Of a stretch of DNA of 17,318 bases, positions 7,123-13,061 are shown in pieces. Where the stretch lies: assembly GCA_900547945.1 (NCBI GenBank), contig URIT01000066.1, positions 1 to 17,318 of the forward strand, in the 5' to 3' direction. The notes below the pieces were generated by a model. It was not told the origin of the DNA, ran no database searches, and worked only from the letters and a program-made list of their open reading frames with translations. Each line of letters starts with the position of its first letter. The stretch's first letter is position 1. The position numbers and the translations under genes are program-made. The DNA is from an uncultured bacterium. Its GTDB lineage: Bacteria > Verrucomicrobiota > Kiritimatiellia > RFP12 > UBA1067.

Positions 7123-7249
7123 TTAAAGGTGTTAAATAGTTAAATGGTTAAAATTTCTGACGACAAAACGACCAAACAATCGGATTGCGATTTAAATCAG
7201 GATGCTCCAATGGATTCCCCTACAGGATTTTAATCATTTAACCATTTAA
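7123..7249. repeat. Opposed arrays of 8-bp TTAAATGG-type iterons
   Basis: Two AT-rich arrays face each other in the ridA-rsmB gap. The left one (plus strand, 7123-7155) reads TTAAAGGTG, TTAAATAG, TTAAATGG, TTAAAATT. The right one (minus strand, 7249-7226) reads TTAAATGG, TTAAATGA, TTAAAATC. As a pair, 7132-7154 and 7227-7249 match at 21 of 23 positions in inverted orientation. The 72-bp centre also contains the palindrome GATTTAAATC (7189-7198). The AT content contrasts sharply with the surrounding genes. A binding site for a repressor or nucleoid protein, or a tiny inverted-repeat element, are the candidates. Confidence 0.6.
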
Positions 7250-7263
7250 AGCCGTCAGGCGAT

Positions 7264-7644
7264 TTAATTTCCCCTTGCGATCGCTTCGATTTCGAGCTTG
7301 ACGTCCTTCGGGAGGCGCGCCACCTGCACGCAGCTGCGCGCGGGCTTCGTGTCGCCGAACATTTCGGCATAGACGGCGTTGAGCGCGGCGAAGTCGTTCA
7401 TGTCGCTGATGAAGACGGTCGTCTTCACGACCGCATCCAGTCCGACACCCGCCGACTCCAGGACGTGCTTGAGGTTCGTGATCGCCTGGCGGGTCTGCCC
7501 CTCGATCGTCGTCGCCGTCACGGCATTGACCGCCGGATCAATCGGAATCTGACCCGAACACCACACGAAACCGCCCGCCTTGATGGCCTGGCTGTAGGGC
7601 CCCAGCGCCTTCGGCGCCTTTTCCGTCGTTACGATTTCACTCAT
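7264..7644 (-). CDS. ridA: RidA family reactive intermediate deaminase
   Basis: A cytoplasmic 126-aa protein of the RidA/YjgF/YER057c family, which hydrolyses reactive enamines/imines formed by PLP enzymes and so protects metabolism from 2-aminoacrylate. Family features include an N-terminal KAPKALGPYSQAI segment, FVWCSGQIPIDP, and the signature region PARSCVQVARLPKDVKLEIEAIA, whose first arginine matches the substrate carboxylate-binding Arg. Length is typical for the trimeric family. The ATG at 7644 is preceded by a near-ideal ribosome-binding site (AAAGGAGG, 6 nt spacing). It begins 18 bp after the yidC stop and is likely the last gene of the rpmH operon; whether it has a functional tie to YidC is not evident. 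Confidence 0.93.
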   Translation of the reverse strand: MSEIVTTEKAPKALGPYSQAIKAGGFVWCSGQIPIDPAVNAVTATTIEGQTRQAITNLKHVLESAGVGLDAVVKTTVFISDMNDFAALNAVYAEMFGDTKPARSCVQVARLPKDVKLEIEAIARGN

Positions 7645-7662
7645 GGAATCCTCCTTTAGAAC

Positions 7663-9435
7663 CTAATCCCTCCCATGCCGCCGCATCTGGCGCGTCACGT
7701 GCGGCATCTCGACCGCGTCGGGATCGACGGCGCCGCCGGCGGACCGCGCGGGCGCGCCGTAGCGCGTCTTGATCCACCACGCCTGCGCCACGCCGAACGC
7801 CGTGCTCAGCATCCAGTAGAGCGACAGCGCGCTCGGGAAGTTGTAGAAGAAGAAGAGCATCATGAGCGGCATCATGATCATCATCATCCGCTGCTGGCGG
7901 TTGTCGCCCGAGGACGGCGTGAACGCGCTTTGGAGTACCGTCAGCGCCGCCATCGCGAGCGGGAGGATGTTGAGCCCGCCGAACGGGAACCAGCTCGCGA
8001 AGAGCGCCTCAGGCTCGGAGAGGTCGGAAATCCACAGAAACGGCGCATAGCGCAGCTCGACGGCGGAACGCAGCACCGTGAAGAGCGCGATGAACACGGG
8101 GATCTGCACGAGCATCGGCAGGCAGCTCGAAAGCGGGTTCACCTTGTTCTCGCGGTAGAGCGCCCAGGTCTCCTGCTGGAGGCGCTGCGGATTGTCCTTG
8201 AACTTCTTCTGGATTTCCTTCACCTTCGGCTGGATTTCCTGCATCCGGCGCATGCCGACCGTCGACTTGTGCGTGAGCGGCCAGAAGACGAGGCGCACGA
8301 GAATCGTGAGGAGGATGATCGCGACGCCGTAGTTCGGAATCAGGGAATTGAAGAGGTTGAGCACCCACACGAGCGGATAGCAGAGCCAGCGCCACATGCC
8401 GAACTCCATCACGTCCTTCATGCCGAGGTCCCAGAGGAGGGCCTGCTTCTTCGGACCGAGGTAGAAGGTATAGGCGCGTTTTGCGGGCACACCGGCAAAC
8501 GCCGCCTCGGCGACGACGCTCTTCAGCACATAGTCCGTCTTGGTCAGGTCGCGCGTCATCGTGGCGCGGAAACCCGTGTTCGGCTCGCTGCAGGTGGCAA
8601 GGGCGGAAACGAAGAAGCGGTTCTTCACCGCAATCCAGTCCTGCCGACCGAGGTAGTCGACGCTCGAACGTTCGGGAAGGCCCGCCGCGCCCTTGCGTCC
8701 GCCGCAACCGCCGGAAATCGAGACGAGATAGCTCTTGAGGGGCGAATCGCCGTCATCGCCGTGGTGGACGACGTGCGGCTTGCGGCCGCCGTTGTCCCAG
8801 GAGTCGATGGAGAGGATGTCGTTCTTGGACGTGCCCATCGAAACCGCACCGAGCGAGAGGCGGTTCGCGGCGGCGGCGTCAGGCTTCGCGAAGGTCTCCT
8901 CGACCTCGATCCGATAGCCGTCCTTCAGGGTCAGGCGGCGTGTCACGACGTCGTTCGCGAACACGACGAAGTTCGTGCCCTTCTCGGCGACCGTGAAGTC
9001 GGCATCCGGCTCAACGCCGGCAAAGCCTTCAAGCGCGAAGGCGGGGGCGGAGCCGAAATCGAGGACAAGCGCCGGGTTCTTCTCCGAGAGCGGTCCGGGA
9101 TTCTGTGCGTACTTCAGCATCTTCGCGGCCTTCACGACCGCACCGCGCGTGGAGAGCGTCAGCTCGACCTCCCCGTTCGCCAGTGTCTCCAACTTCTCAG
9201 GAGCTTTCGGTTTCTGCGGCACGGCGGGCGCGGCCGTCTGGGGAGCCGTTTCCTTGGCGGCCTCGACCGGAGGCTTCGGCGCCACGGGGGCCGCCGGGCG
9301 CAGCACCTCGGGGTGCGCGGCGGCATACTGCGCAGCCGCTTCCGCCGCCTTCTTCTGGCTGCTGATCGAATACCACATCCAGCCCGCCGTTGCGAGCCCC
9401 AGGAGAACCGCAATCAGTTTTTCCGTCTTGTTCAT
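7663..9435 (-). CDS. yidC: Membrane protein insertase YidC (Oxa1 family)
   Basis: Inserts and folds inner-membrane proteins alone or with SecYEG. The 590-aa protein has the Gram-negative layout: an N-terminal membrane anchor (KLIAVLLGLATAGWMWYSIS, residues ~5-24), an Ala/Pro/Lys-rich linker, a large periplasmic beta domain to about residue 345, then the conserved Oxa1 core. The core holds LLTILVRLVFWPLT, with the groove arginine that contacts substrates, a cytoplasmic Lys/Gln-rich coiled hairpin (MRRMQEIQPKVKEIQKKF), LPMLVQIPVFIALF, and further membrane helices near the C-terminus. The ATG at 9435 overlaps the yidD stop in an ATGA, implying translational coupling. The large periplasmic domain indicates a diderm cell envelope. 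Confidence 0.96.
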   Translation of the reverse strand: MNKTEKLIAVLLGLATAGWMWYSISSQKKAAEAAAQYAAAHPEVLRPAAPVAPKPPVEAAKETAPQTAAPAVPQKPKAPEKLETLANGEVELTLSTRGAVVKAAKMLKYAQNPGPLSEKNPALVLDFGSAPAFALEGFAGVEPDADFTVAEKGTNFVVFANDVVTRRLTLKDGYRIEVEETFAKPDAAAANRLSLGAVSMGTSKNDILSIDSWDNGGRKPHVVHHGDDGDSPLKSYLVSISGGCGGRKGAAGLPERSSVDYLGRQDWIAVKNRFFVSALATCSEPNTGFRATMTRDLTKTDYVLKSVVAEAAFAGVPAKRAYTFYLGPKKQALLWDLGMKDVMEFGMWRWLCYPLVWVLNLFNSLIPNYGVAIILLTILVRLVFWPLTHKSTVGMRRMQEIQPKVKEIQKKFKDNPQRLQQETWALYRENKVNPLSSCLPMLVQIPVFIALFTVLRSAVELRYAPFLWISDLSEPEALFASWFPFGGLNILPLAMAALTVLQSAFTPSSGDNRQQRMMMIMMPLMMLFFFYNFPSALSLYWMLSTAFGVAQAWWIKTRYGAPARSAGGAVDPDAVEMPHVTRQMRRHGRD

Positions 9436-9677
9436 GATGTCATACCTTCATTTTTCCAGCGCCCCTTTGGCGGGACGGGGTCATAGCCGTAGGATCCGAA
9501 CGGGTGGCATCTCAAAAGGCGCCATGTGGCAAGCAGCACGCCCTTGAACGCGCCATGCACCTGCAAAGCCTCGATTGCGTAGTTCGAACAGCTCGGCTCA
9601 AAACGGCAACAGCCGCGAAACAACGGGGAAAGAACCACCTGGTAGGCACGCACGCAGAGAATCAGGATCCGCCTCAC
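9432..9677 (-). CDS. yidD: Membrane protein insertion efficiency factor YidD
   Basis: An 81-aa protein thought to assist YidC/Sec-dependent insertion at the inner face of the membrane. It shows the family core: AYQVVLSPLFRGCCRFEPSCSNYAIEAL, then LLATWRLLRCHPF and the terminal GYDPVP, with the conserved cysteine pattern C-C-x4-C and the later RCHP cysteine. I chose the GTG at 9677, which overlaps the rnpA stop in a GTGA; the frame stays open further upstream but that part lies inside rnpA and has no family similarity. It also overlaps yidC by ATGA, so rnpA, yidD and yidC form a chain of coupled genes. Confidence 0.93.
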   Translation of the reverse strand: MRRILILCVRAYQVVLSPLFRGCCRFEPSCSNYAIEALQVHGAFKGVLLATWRLLRCHPFGSYGYDPVPPKGRWKNEGMTS

Positions 9678-10021
9678 ACGGGCTCCTCCGTCTTCAGCAG
9701 AAAACCGCCCTTCCGGGCCACGTAGCGCAACTCGTCCATGACGTCCGCCGTGCGCTTGCCACGCAACGACGCACGCCCCACGAGAACCCAGTCCGCATCC
9801 ACCGCCAACTGCGGCGCGACGAGTCGGAAGCCCTCGCGCAGAATGCGCTTCGCCCGGTTGCGGTCCACCGCGTCGTGGAAGCTTTTCTTTGAAACGACAA
9901 CGCCGGCTTGGCGGCCGGCGTCGGGCGAACGCAGAACCCACGCGGCGAAAAGACGCCCACGAAACGGGCGTCCTCGGTCGAAGACGCTCTTGTACTTCGC
10001 CCCGGAGAGCCGCGTGGACAT
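9674..10021 (-). CDS. rnpA: Ribonuclease P protein component
   Basis: Protein subunit (115 aa) of RNase P, which removes 5' leaders from pre-tRNAs. The RNA-binding signature is clear: VVVSKKSFHDAVDRNRAKRILREGFR (residues ~43-68), matching the family's K-x-AV-x-RN-x2-KR-x-LRE pattern. The N-terminal SGAKYKSVFDRG and the length also fit. The start ATG at 10021 follows the rpmH stop by only 16 bp, all of which form a hairpin, and there is no free ribosome-binding site, so translation may depend on rpmH. It ends in a GTGA overlap with yidD. Confidence 0.94.
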   Translation of the reverse strand: MSTRLSGAKYKSVFDRGRPFRGRLFAAWVLRSPDAGRQAGVVVSKKSFHDAVDRNRAKRILREGFRLVAPQLAVDADWVLVGRASLRGKRTADVMDELRYVARKGGFLLKTEEPV

Positions 10022-10037
10022 GGGACGGCGACGTCCC
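10022..10037 (-). promoter_or_regulatory. Hairpin filling the rpmH-rnpA gap
   Basis: GGGACG-TCGC-CGTCCC is a perfect 6-bp stem with a 4-nt loop. It occupies exactly the 16 nt between the rpmH stop codon and the rnpA ATG. The only purine-rich stretch that could serve as ribosome-binding site (AAGGGA) begins in the rpmH stop and continues into the stem. Candidate roles are restraint of rnpA translation relative to rpmH or an mRNA processing site. Confidence 0.55.
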
Positions 10038-10175
10038 TTAGACCTGCGTCAGGCGCTTGCGACCCTTGGCGCGACGGTTCGCGAGTATCTTGCGACCGCC
10101 CTTGGTCGCCTTGCGGGCGCGGAAACCGATCTTGCGCGCGCGTTTAATCTTCGAGGGCTGCCACATCATCTTCAT
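10038..10175 (-). CDS. rpmH: 50S ribosomal protein L34
   Basis: A 45-aa, strongly basic ribosomal protein of the large subunit. The family pattern is plain: WQPSKIKRARKIGFRARKAT, then GGRKILANRRAKGRKRL. The ATG at 10175 is preceded by AAGGAAGG as ribosome-binding site; the longer frame to 10220 would start at the promoter. It heads the conserved rpmH-rnpA-yidD-yidC cluster. In many bacteria dnaA and the origin lie just upstream, but here an insertion sequence begins about 80 bp upstream. Confidence 0.96.
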   Translation of the reverse strand: MKMMWQPSKIKRARKIGFRARKATKGGRKILANRRAKGRKRLTQV

Positions 10176-10210
10176 GGTTCTTTTTCCTTCCTTGTGAAAA
10201 GTGAGTGGGA

Positions 10211-10239
10211 AGTATAGCAAACAACGGAGCGGAGCGCAA
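10211..10239 (-). promoter_or_regulatory. rpmH operon promoter (TTGCGC-N17-TATACT, extended -10)
   Basis: On the minus strand TTGCGC (10234-10239) lies 17 bp upstream of TATACT (10211-10216), which has a TGC extension. The expected +1 is near 10204, leaving a leader of about 29 nt with an AAGGAAGG site. Both hexamers and the spacing are identical to the tRNA operon promoter. The insertion sequence ends only 18 bp upstream of the -35, so the promoter is intact. Confidence 0.75.
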
Positions 10240-10256
10240 GCGAGGGGCTTAATTCA

Positions 10257-10269
10257 CAGAAATTCCAAA
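10257..10269 (+). repeat. IS left terminal inverted repeat
   Basis: CAGAAATTCCAAA, 12/13 identical in inverted orientation to the copy at 12262-12274. It lies at the transposase 3' side, 166 bp beyond the stop codon. Confidence 0.7.
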
Positions 10270-10435
10270 TCGCCCCCGACCCTCGATTCTGCCGAGGCAG
10301 CCGGGACGTCCGCGCGCCTTCGCCCCCCGTTTCGCAAGCCGCCGCCGTCCGACGTGCGCATGGTGTCCCGACCGGCAGGGATCTGTCGGTTCCGTCCCGG
10401 GCGCGCTTTCGGTCCGTCCGGCCTCCCGTTCGGGG

Positions 10436-11734
10436 TCATGTCATGGGTTCGCGCGAAAGATAGCACCTCGGAACTTCGTCGAACGTGCCGATTCCGATCG
10501 CATGGAACGCTTCGCGGATGATCTCGACCCATTCTTTCTGGGGGACCTTCCCGTGGCGTTTCTGAAGCCGCGCGAGGTGGCCGAGGTTGAAGACCTGCCA
10601 GAGGTTGTTCGCGATCTGCATCAAAAGGCAGGAGTTCCTGCTCGCGCGCGCCTTGTTGCAGAAGTTGTGCCCGGGTCCGAAGCCGTCGTGCTTCTCGACC
10701 TTGAAGTTGTTCTCGATGTTCCACCGACCCCGCCCGAACTGGACGACTTCCACCGCCCGCCCCACGCTTTCGACGCCCAGACTCGTCGCGAACTGGCCGG
10801 AATACGTCGCCTCGTCCGAATCCTCGGCGTCCGCGGCCTCGACCTTGACGACGTTGAAAGCGATCGGATCCCGTCCCGGGCCGTCGATCTCGACGCCGTT
10901 CGCCCACGACGCCTTCCCTCCGTCGCAGGGTTTCCCGTGCGCGTTGTGCCGCACGATCCTCCCGCCGTCTTTCGGAAACGCCTCCATCAGCTCGTGCGCG
11001 TCCGCATGCGCCTTCGGCGTGCGCCCCTCCTTGAACGTGAAGATGCAATCCCGGTTGTAGTCGTCGCAGATCCTCATCACGGACGAGCACGCGTAGAGCG
11101 AATCGCCGACGATGCAGATGCCGAGCTTCGGGAACGCCGCCTTCAGCCGCTTCGCCAGCCGAACGGACCCGTGGTACTCGCAGTCCTGCTTCTCGGCGTC
11201 GCCGCGCCAGGGCCTGATCGGTTCGGACATGGCCGAGATCGCCCAGCCCCACGGGGTGATGATCTTCGCCTCGAGCACGTACCTGAGCTTTAGGCGTCCG
11301 TCGAACCCGCAGTTCCGGATCTTCTCCTGCTTGCTGCCGTCGAGCGCGATCACGAGATCGCCGCGCAGCTTCGCGGTGTCGAAGTATCTGCCCCTCACGG
11401 GATAACGGACCTGGTCGACGAGCGTGGTCTCGAGCGCCGACGTGCAGCCCCGCTTCAGGTAGTTGCAGCAGCCCTCCGTGCAGGGCGTCGTGAACTCGGA
11501 GTTCCGCACCCACCAGTTCTGACCCGCGAGCCTGAGCACGCTCGGCGCGTAGCGCCTGTCGTCGCGCCGCGCGTCCATCCTGTTGCGCGAGCCGCAGCGC
11601 AGGAACGCTCCGAGGAGCACGGTCCAGACGAACGCCGCGCCCTCGTAGAGGATCCTGTCCGGATCCCTGCCCTTGCGGATCGTTCCGAAGACGGGGTTGA
11701 AGAGCCGCCGGCATCCGGAAAGGAACGAGACTAC
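10436..11734 (-). CDS. DDE transposase of the insertion sequence (start codon unclear)
   Basis: Catalyses cut-and-paste transposition of the element. The frame shows an RNase H-like DDE set: Asp in LVIALDGSKQEK (codon at 11341-11339), Asp in CIVGDSLYACSSV (11104-11102) and Glu in GRWNIENNFKVEK (10714-10712). KQDCEYHGSVRLAKRLKAAFP before the second Asp and the late HDGFGPGH...LLMQIANNLWQVF segment are typical of a widespread IS4-like transposase group. Similarity appears to begin near VSFLSGCRRLFNPVFG, right where the upstream small ORF ends (its TAG lies at 11733-11731, one base out of frame). No ATG, GTG or TTG lies in frame near that point; the first in-frame ATG (11578) would remove about 50 conserved residues. 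The coordinate start given is therefore nominal. Frameshifted fusion to the small ORF, non-standard initiation or decay of a start codon are open. Confidence 0.8.
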   Translation of the reverse strand, partial: VVSFLSGCRRLFNPVFGTIRKGRDPDRILYEGAAFVWTVLLGAFLRCGSRNRMDARRDDRRYAPSVLRLAGQNWWVRNSEFTTPCTEGCCNYLKRGCTSALETTLVDQVRYPVRGRYFDTAKLRGDLVIALDGSKQEKIRNCGFDGRLKLRYVLEAKIITPWGWAISAMSEPIRPWRGDAEKQDCEYHGSVRLAKRLKAAFPKLGICIVGDSLYACSSVMRICDDYNRDCIFTFKEGRTPKAHADAHELMEAFPKDGGRIVRHNAHGKPCDGGKASWANGVEIDGPGRDPIAFNVVKVEAADAEDSDEATYSGQFATSLGVESVGRAVEVVQFGRGRWNIENNFKVEKHDGFGPGHNFCNKARASRNSCLLMQIANNLWQVFNLGHLARLQKRHGKVPQKEWVEIIREAFHAIGIGTFDEVPRCYLSREPMT

Positions 11735-12111
11735 TTCTTCGAAGGCCTCGCGACCTTCGGGGTTTTCGCGCGGATCGCGGCCGGGCCTGTCCCGGTCGAG
11801 GATGCGGAATCCTTCGACGAACCTTTCATGCGCGCGATCAGATCCTCCCGGCAGACGTCGCTCATCTCCTTGAGAATCGCCTTCGCTTCGCGCCAGTTCC
11901 CGCTGAGCCGGTCCACTTCCGGCAGGCGCCGCTGCGGGACGTAGAGACAGCGCGTCTTTCCGTCCGCCTTGTCCGTGAACGTCGTCCGCCGGGATCCTCC
12001 GACGGTCATGTTCGTGACGGTTCCTTCCAGAACCCCCTCCCTGAAGACGAGCGTCCTCAGCCTCGCGGCGAGACGGGAGACCCTCGCCCGGCCTGTCTTT
12101 TTCAACATCAT
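11731..12111 (-). CDS. Small accessory protein of the insertion sequence, DUF6788-like
   Basis: A basic protein of about 126 aa encoded upstream of the transposase. Its middle (REGVLEGTVTNMTVGG... then GKTRCLYVPQRRLPEVDRLSGNWREAKAILKEMS) resembles DUF6788-type proteins found next to transposases, in which a short substrate-like beta segment precedes GKT-x-x-LYVP and a helical tail. The cysteines of typical DUF6788 members are absent here, so the assignment is tentative. The C-terminal 30 residues are Lys/Ser/Pro/Ala-rich. ATG at 12111 or 12108 is the likely start; an upstream TTG at 12120 is less likely. Its TAG overlaps the transposase frame (-1 register), which suggests coupled expression. 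The function is unknown; DNA binding is possible given its charge. Confidence 0.6.
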   Translation of the reverse strand: MMLKKTGRARVSRLAARLRTLVFREGVLEGTVTNMTVGGSRRTTFTDKADGKTRCLYVPQRRLPEVDRLSGNWREAKAILKEMSDVCREDLIARMKGSSKDSASSTGTGPAAIRAKTPKVARPSKK

Positions 12112-12169
12112 GGTAGGCAATCGTACCTACTATTCCGACGAAGGCCGAGGGAGAGCTTCGAAAATCTTC

Positions 12170-12213
12170 AAAAACAATTTCCGGGCCGGGGCTGCTGACA
12201 GCCTCCGGCCCGG
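12170..12213 (-). terminator. Strong hairpin at the IS 5' end, possible inward terminator
   Basis: Positions 12181-12213 form a 14-bp GC-only-like stem (CCGGGCCGG-GGCTG pairing with one bulged A) around a 4-nt loop TCAG. On the minus strand it is followed by AAATTGTTTTTG, an interrupted T-run. It stands between the IS end and the small ORF, oriented to stop minus-strand transcription entering from the neighbouring DNA. Such protection from outside transcription is known for several insertion sequences. Confidence 0.5.
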
Positions 12214-12261
12214 TTCGCGGAGCGGACGAAGCGCCGCTCACTCATCGCGAAGAATCAATGT

Positions 12262-12274
12262 TTTGGAATCTCTG
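12262..12274 (-). repeat. IS right terminal inverted repeat
   Basis: CAGAGATTCCAAA on the minus strand, matching 10257-10269 at 12 of 13 positions. Outside it begins the gene-free stretch. Confidence 0.7.
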
Positions 12275-12657
12275 CCCGTCCTAAACGAATAAGCAATCCG
12301 CAGAACCCAACAGAGTCATTCGACACAACACAATCAACAACACCCGACAGCAGGGAGTGTACAAGAGACACACGCCCCGGCTCCGGCTGCCGGAAAACCG
12401 CTCTACGGGCCGAAATGAGTTTGTGACGAGGCAAATGCGCCCGAATCATACAAACGCCGACGTCACACGGAAAAACCGCGATTTCATTGAGGAAAATCAC
12501 ACAACCGTCCGTGTCACCGGTGACACGCAACGGAGAGCAGTAAGGCCGAGAAACCCCCACACGACACCCCTCGTCACGCACCCCCGAAGTGACACGGCAG
12601 AGACTCCCCCACCTCGCGGAAGCCCTTGTCAATTGGGGCGGATGACGAAACTAAAGT
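12275..12657. other. Gene-free stretch between the IS and the tRNA operon
   Basis: No convincing gene is seen in these 383 bp. A minus-strand frame of 125 codons (12632 to 12255) starts with TTG, has no ribosome-binding site, resembles nothing I know, and runs into the IS end. The base composition is CA-rich and less GC-biased than the neighbouring genes. The notable content is a perfect 18-bp palindrome (12510-12527) and partial copies of its half-site at about 12463 and 12590. It may be remnant DNA, an untranslated RNA or a regulatory region that lost its gene. Confidence 0.5.
12510..12527. repeat. Perfect 18-bp palindrome CGTGTCACCGGTGACACG
   Basis: Both strands read the same. Related half-sites occur nearby: GTCACACGG at about 12463-12471 and GTGACACGG at about 12590-12598. 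The form suits an operator for a dimeric regulator, but no promoter or gene start is beside it. Confidence 0.5.
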
Positions 12658-12685
12658 AAAAAAAAAACTCGGATGTCTCCGAGTT
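12658..12685 (-). terminator. Intrinsic terminator of the tRNA operon
   Basis: On the minus strand AACTCGGA-GACA-TCCGAGTT forms an 8-bp stem with a 4-nt loop (12666-12685) followed by a run of ten T (12667-12658). It begins 12 nt after the CCA end of tRNA-Phe. It is the clearest terminator in the window. Confidence 0.92.
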
Positions 12686-12697
12686 CGATAGTAGGAT

Positions 12698-12773
<76 letters not shown>

Positions 12774-12792
12774 ACGGTAGAGAACTTGCGAA

Positions 12793-12868
12793 TGGTAGGA
12801 GCAGAGGGATTCGAACCCACGACCCAGTGATTAAGAGTCACTTGCTCTACCAGCTGAGCTATGCTCCC
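12793..12868 (-). tRNA. tRNA-Lys (CTT)
   Basis: A 76-nt cloverleaf with anticodon loop CTCTTAA (anticodon CTT, reads AAG). The anticodon stem is AGTGA/TCACT, and CCA is encoded. Two pairing flaws stand out: the first acceptor pair is G-U (GGGAGCA with TGCTCCT), and the T stem GTGGG/CCCTC contains a U-U mismatch. The D and anticodon arms are regular, so the gene is probably functional. It lies between tRNA-Phe and tRNA-Gly with short spacers. Confidence 0.93.
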
Positions 12869-12893
12869 ATTCACAATGTTTCCCCGTCACGAA

Positions 12894-12969
12894 TGGAGCG
12901 AGCTAAGGGACTCGAACCCTCGACAACCACCTTGGCAAGGTGGCACTCTACCAACTGAGTTAAGCTCGC
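12894..12969 (-). tRNA. tRNA-Gly (GCC)
   Basis: A 76-nt cloverleaf: acceptor GCGAGCT/AGCTCGC, discriminator T as usual for bacterial glycine tRNA, encoded CCA, anticodon loop TTGCCAA within CCACC/GGTGG giving anticodon GCC. It is the first tRNA after the promoter at 12995-13023. Confidence 0.96.
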
Positions 12970-12994
12970 ACTTGGTGTCGTGAAAACGCTGGAT

Positions 12995-13023
12995 AGTATA
13001 ACAGACCTCGGCGGTGCGCGCAA
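12995..13023 (-). promoter_or_regulatory. tRNA operon promoter (TTGCGC-N17-TATACT, extended -10)
   Basis: On the minus strand TTGCGC (13018-13023) stands 17 bp from TATACT (12995-13000), which carries a TGT extension. The expected +1 is near 12988, about 19 nt before tRNA-Gly. It is the same -35, spacer length and -10 as at rpmH. It diverges from the NYN gene promoter, whose -10 starts 25 bp away. Confidence 0.8.
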
Positions 13024-13044
13024 GGGGGTATTTAAAAAAAATTA

Positions 13045-13053
13045 TGCTATACT
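13045..13053 (+). promoter_or_regulatory. Extended -10 promoter of the NYN gene
   Basis: TGC-TATACT, preceded by an A/T tract (13031-13044) but without a recognisable -35. The expected +1 is about 13060, two bases before the ATG at 13062. No ribosome-binding site can exist in such a leader, so the mRNA is probably leaderless or nearly so. Confidence 0.65.
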
Positions 13054-13061
13054 TCTCCCCC

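Larger units (their letters stand above)
10257..12274 (-). mobile_element. Insertion sequence, about 2.0 kb, IS4-like DDE type
   Basis: The element is bounded by imperfect inverted repeats CAGAAATTCCAAA (10257-10269) and CAGAGATTCCAAA (minus strand, 12274-12262), 12 of 13 identical. Inside are a small accessory ORF (11731-12111) and a DDE transposase frame (10436 to about 11734), both on the minus strand. A strong hairpin at 12181-12213 lies near the promoter-side end. Non-coding ends are about 165 bp on each side. The flanks (ending TTCA on the left, beginning CCCG on the right) show no target-site duplication, so the insertion may be old or rearranged. I cannot assign it to a named IS family without a database. 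Confidence 0.8.

Noticed and set aside
11731..11760. A canonical -1 slippery heptamer at the ORF1-transposase junction
   Set aside because: The candidates (GCG AAA ACC and TCG AAG AAG TAG) do not allow re-pairing of tRNAs in the -1 frame.
12111..12241. ATG at 12241 as the start of a 601-aa transposase
   Set aside because: The first ~165 residues are the shadow of the small ORF and of the hairpin region, with no similarity to transposases; conserved sequence starts near 11734.
12255..12632. A 125-codon minus-strand frame in the gene-free stretch
   Set aside because: TTG start, no ribosome-binding site, no recognisable family, and its end lies inside the IS terminal repeat.
10176..12660. Replication origin upstream of rpmH
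   Set aside because: No cluster of TTATCCACA-type DnaA boxes and no dnaA gene were seen; the gene order alone is not enough.
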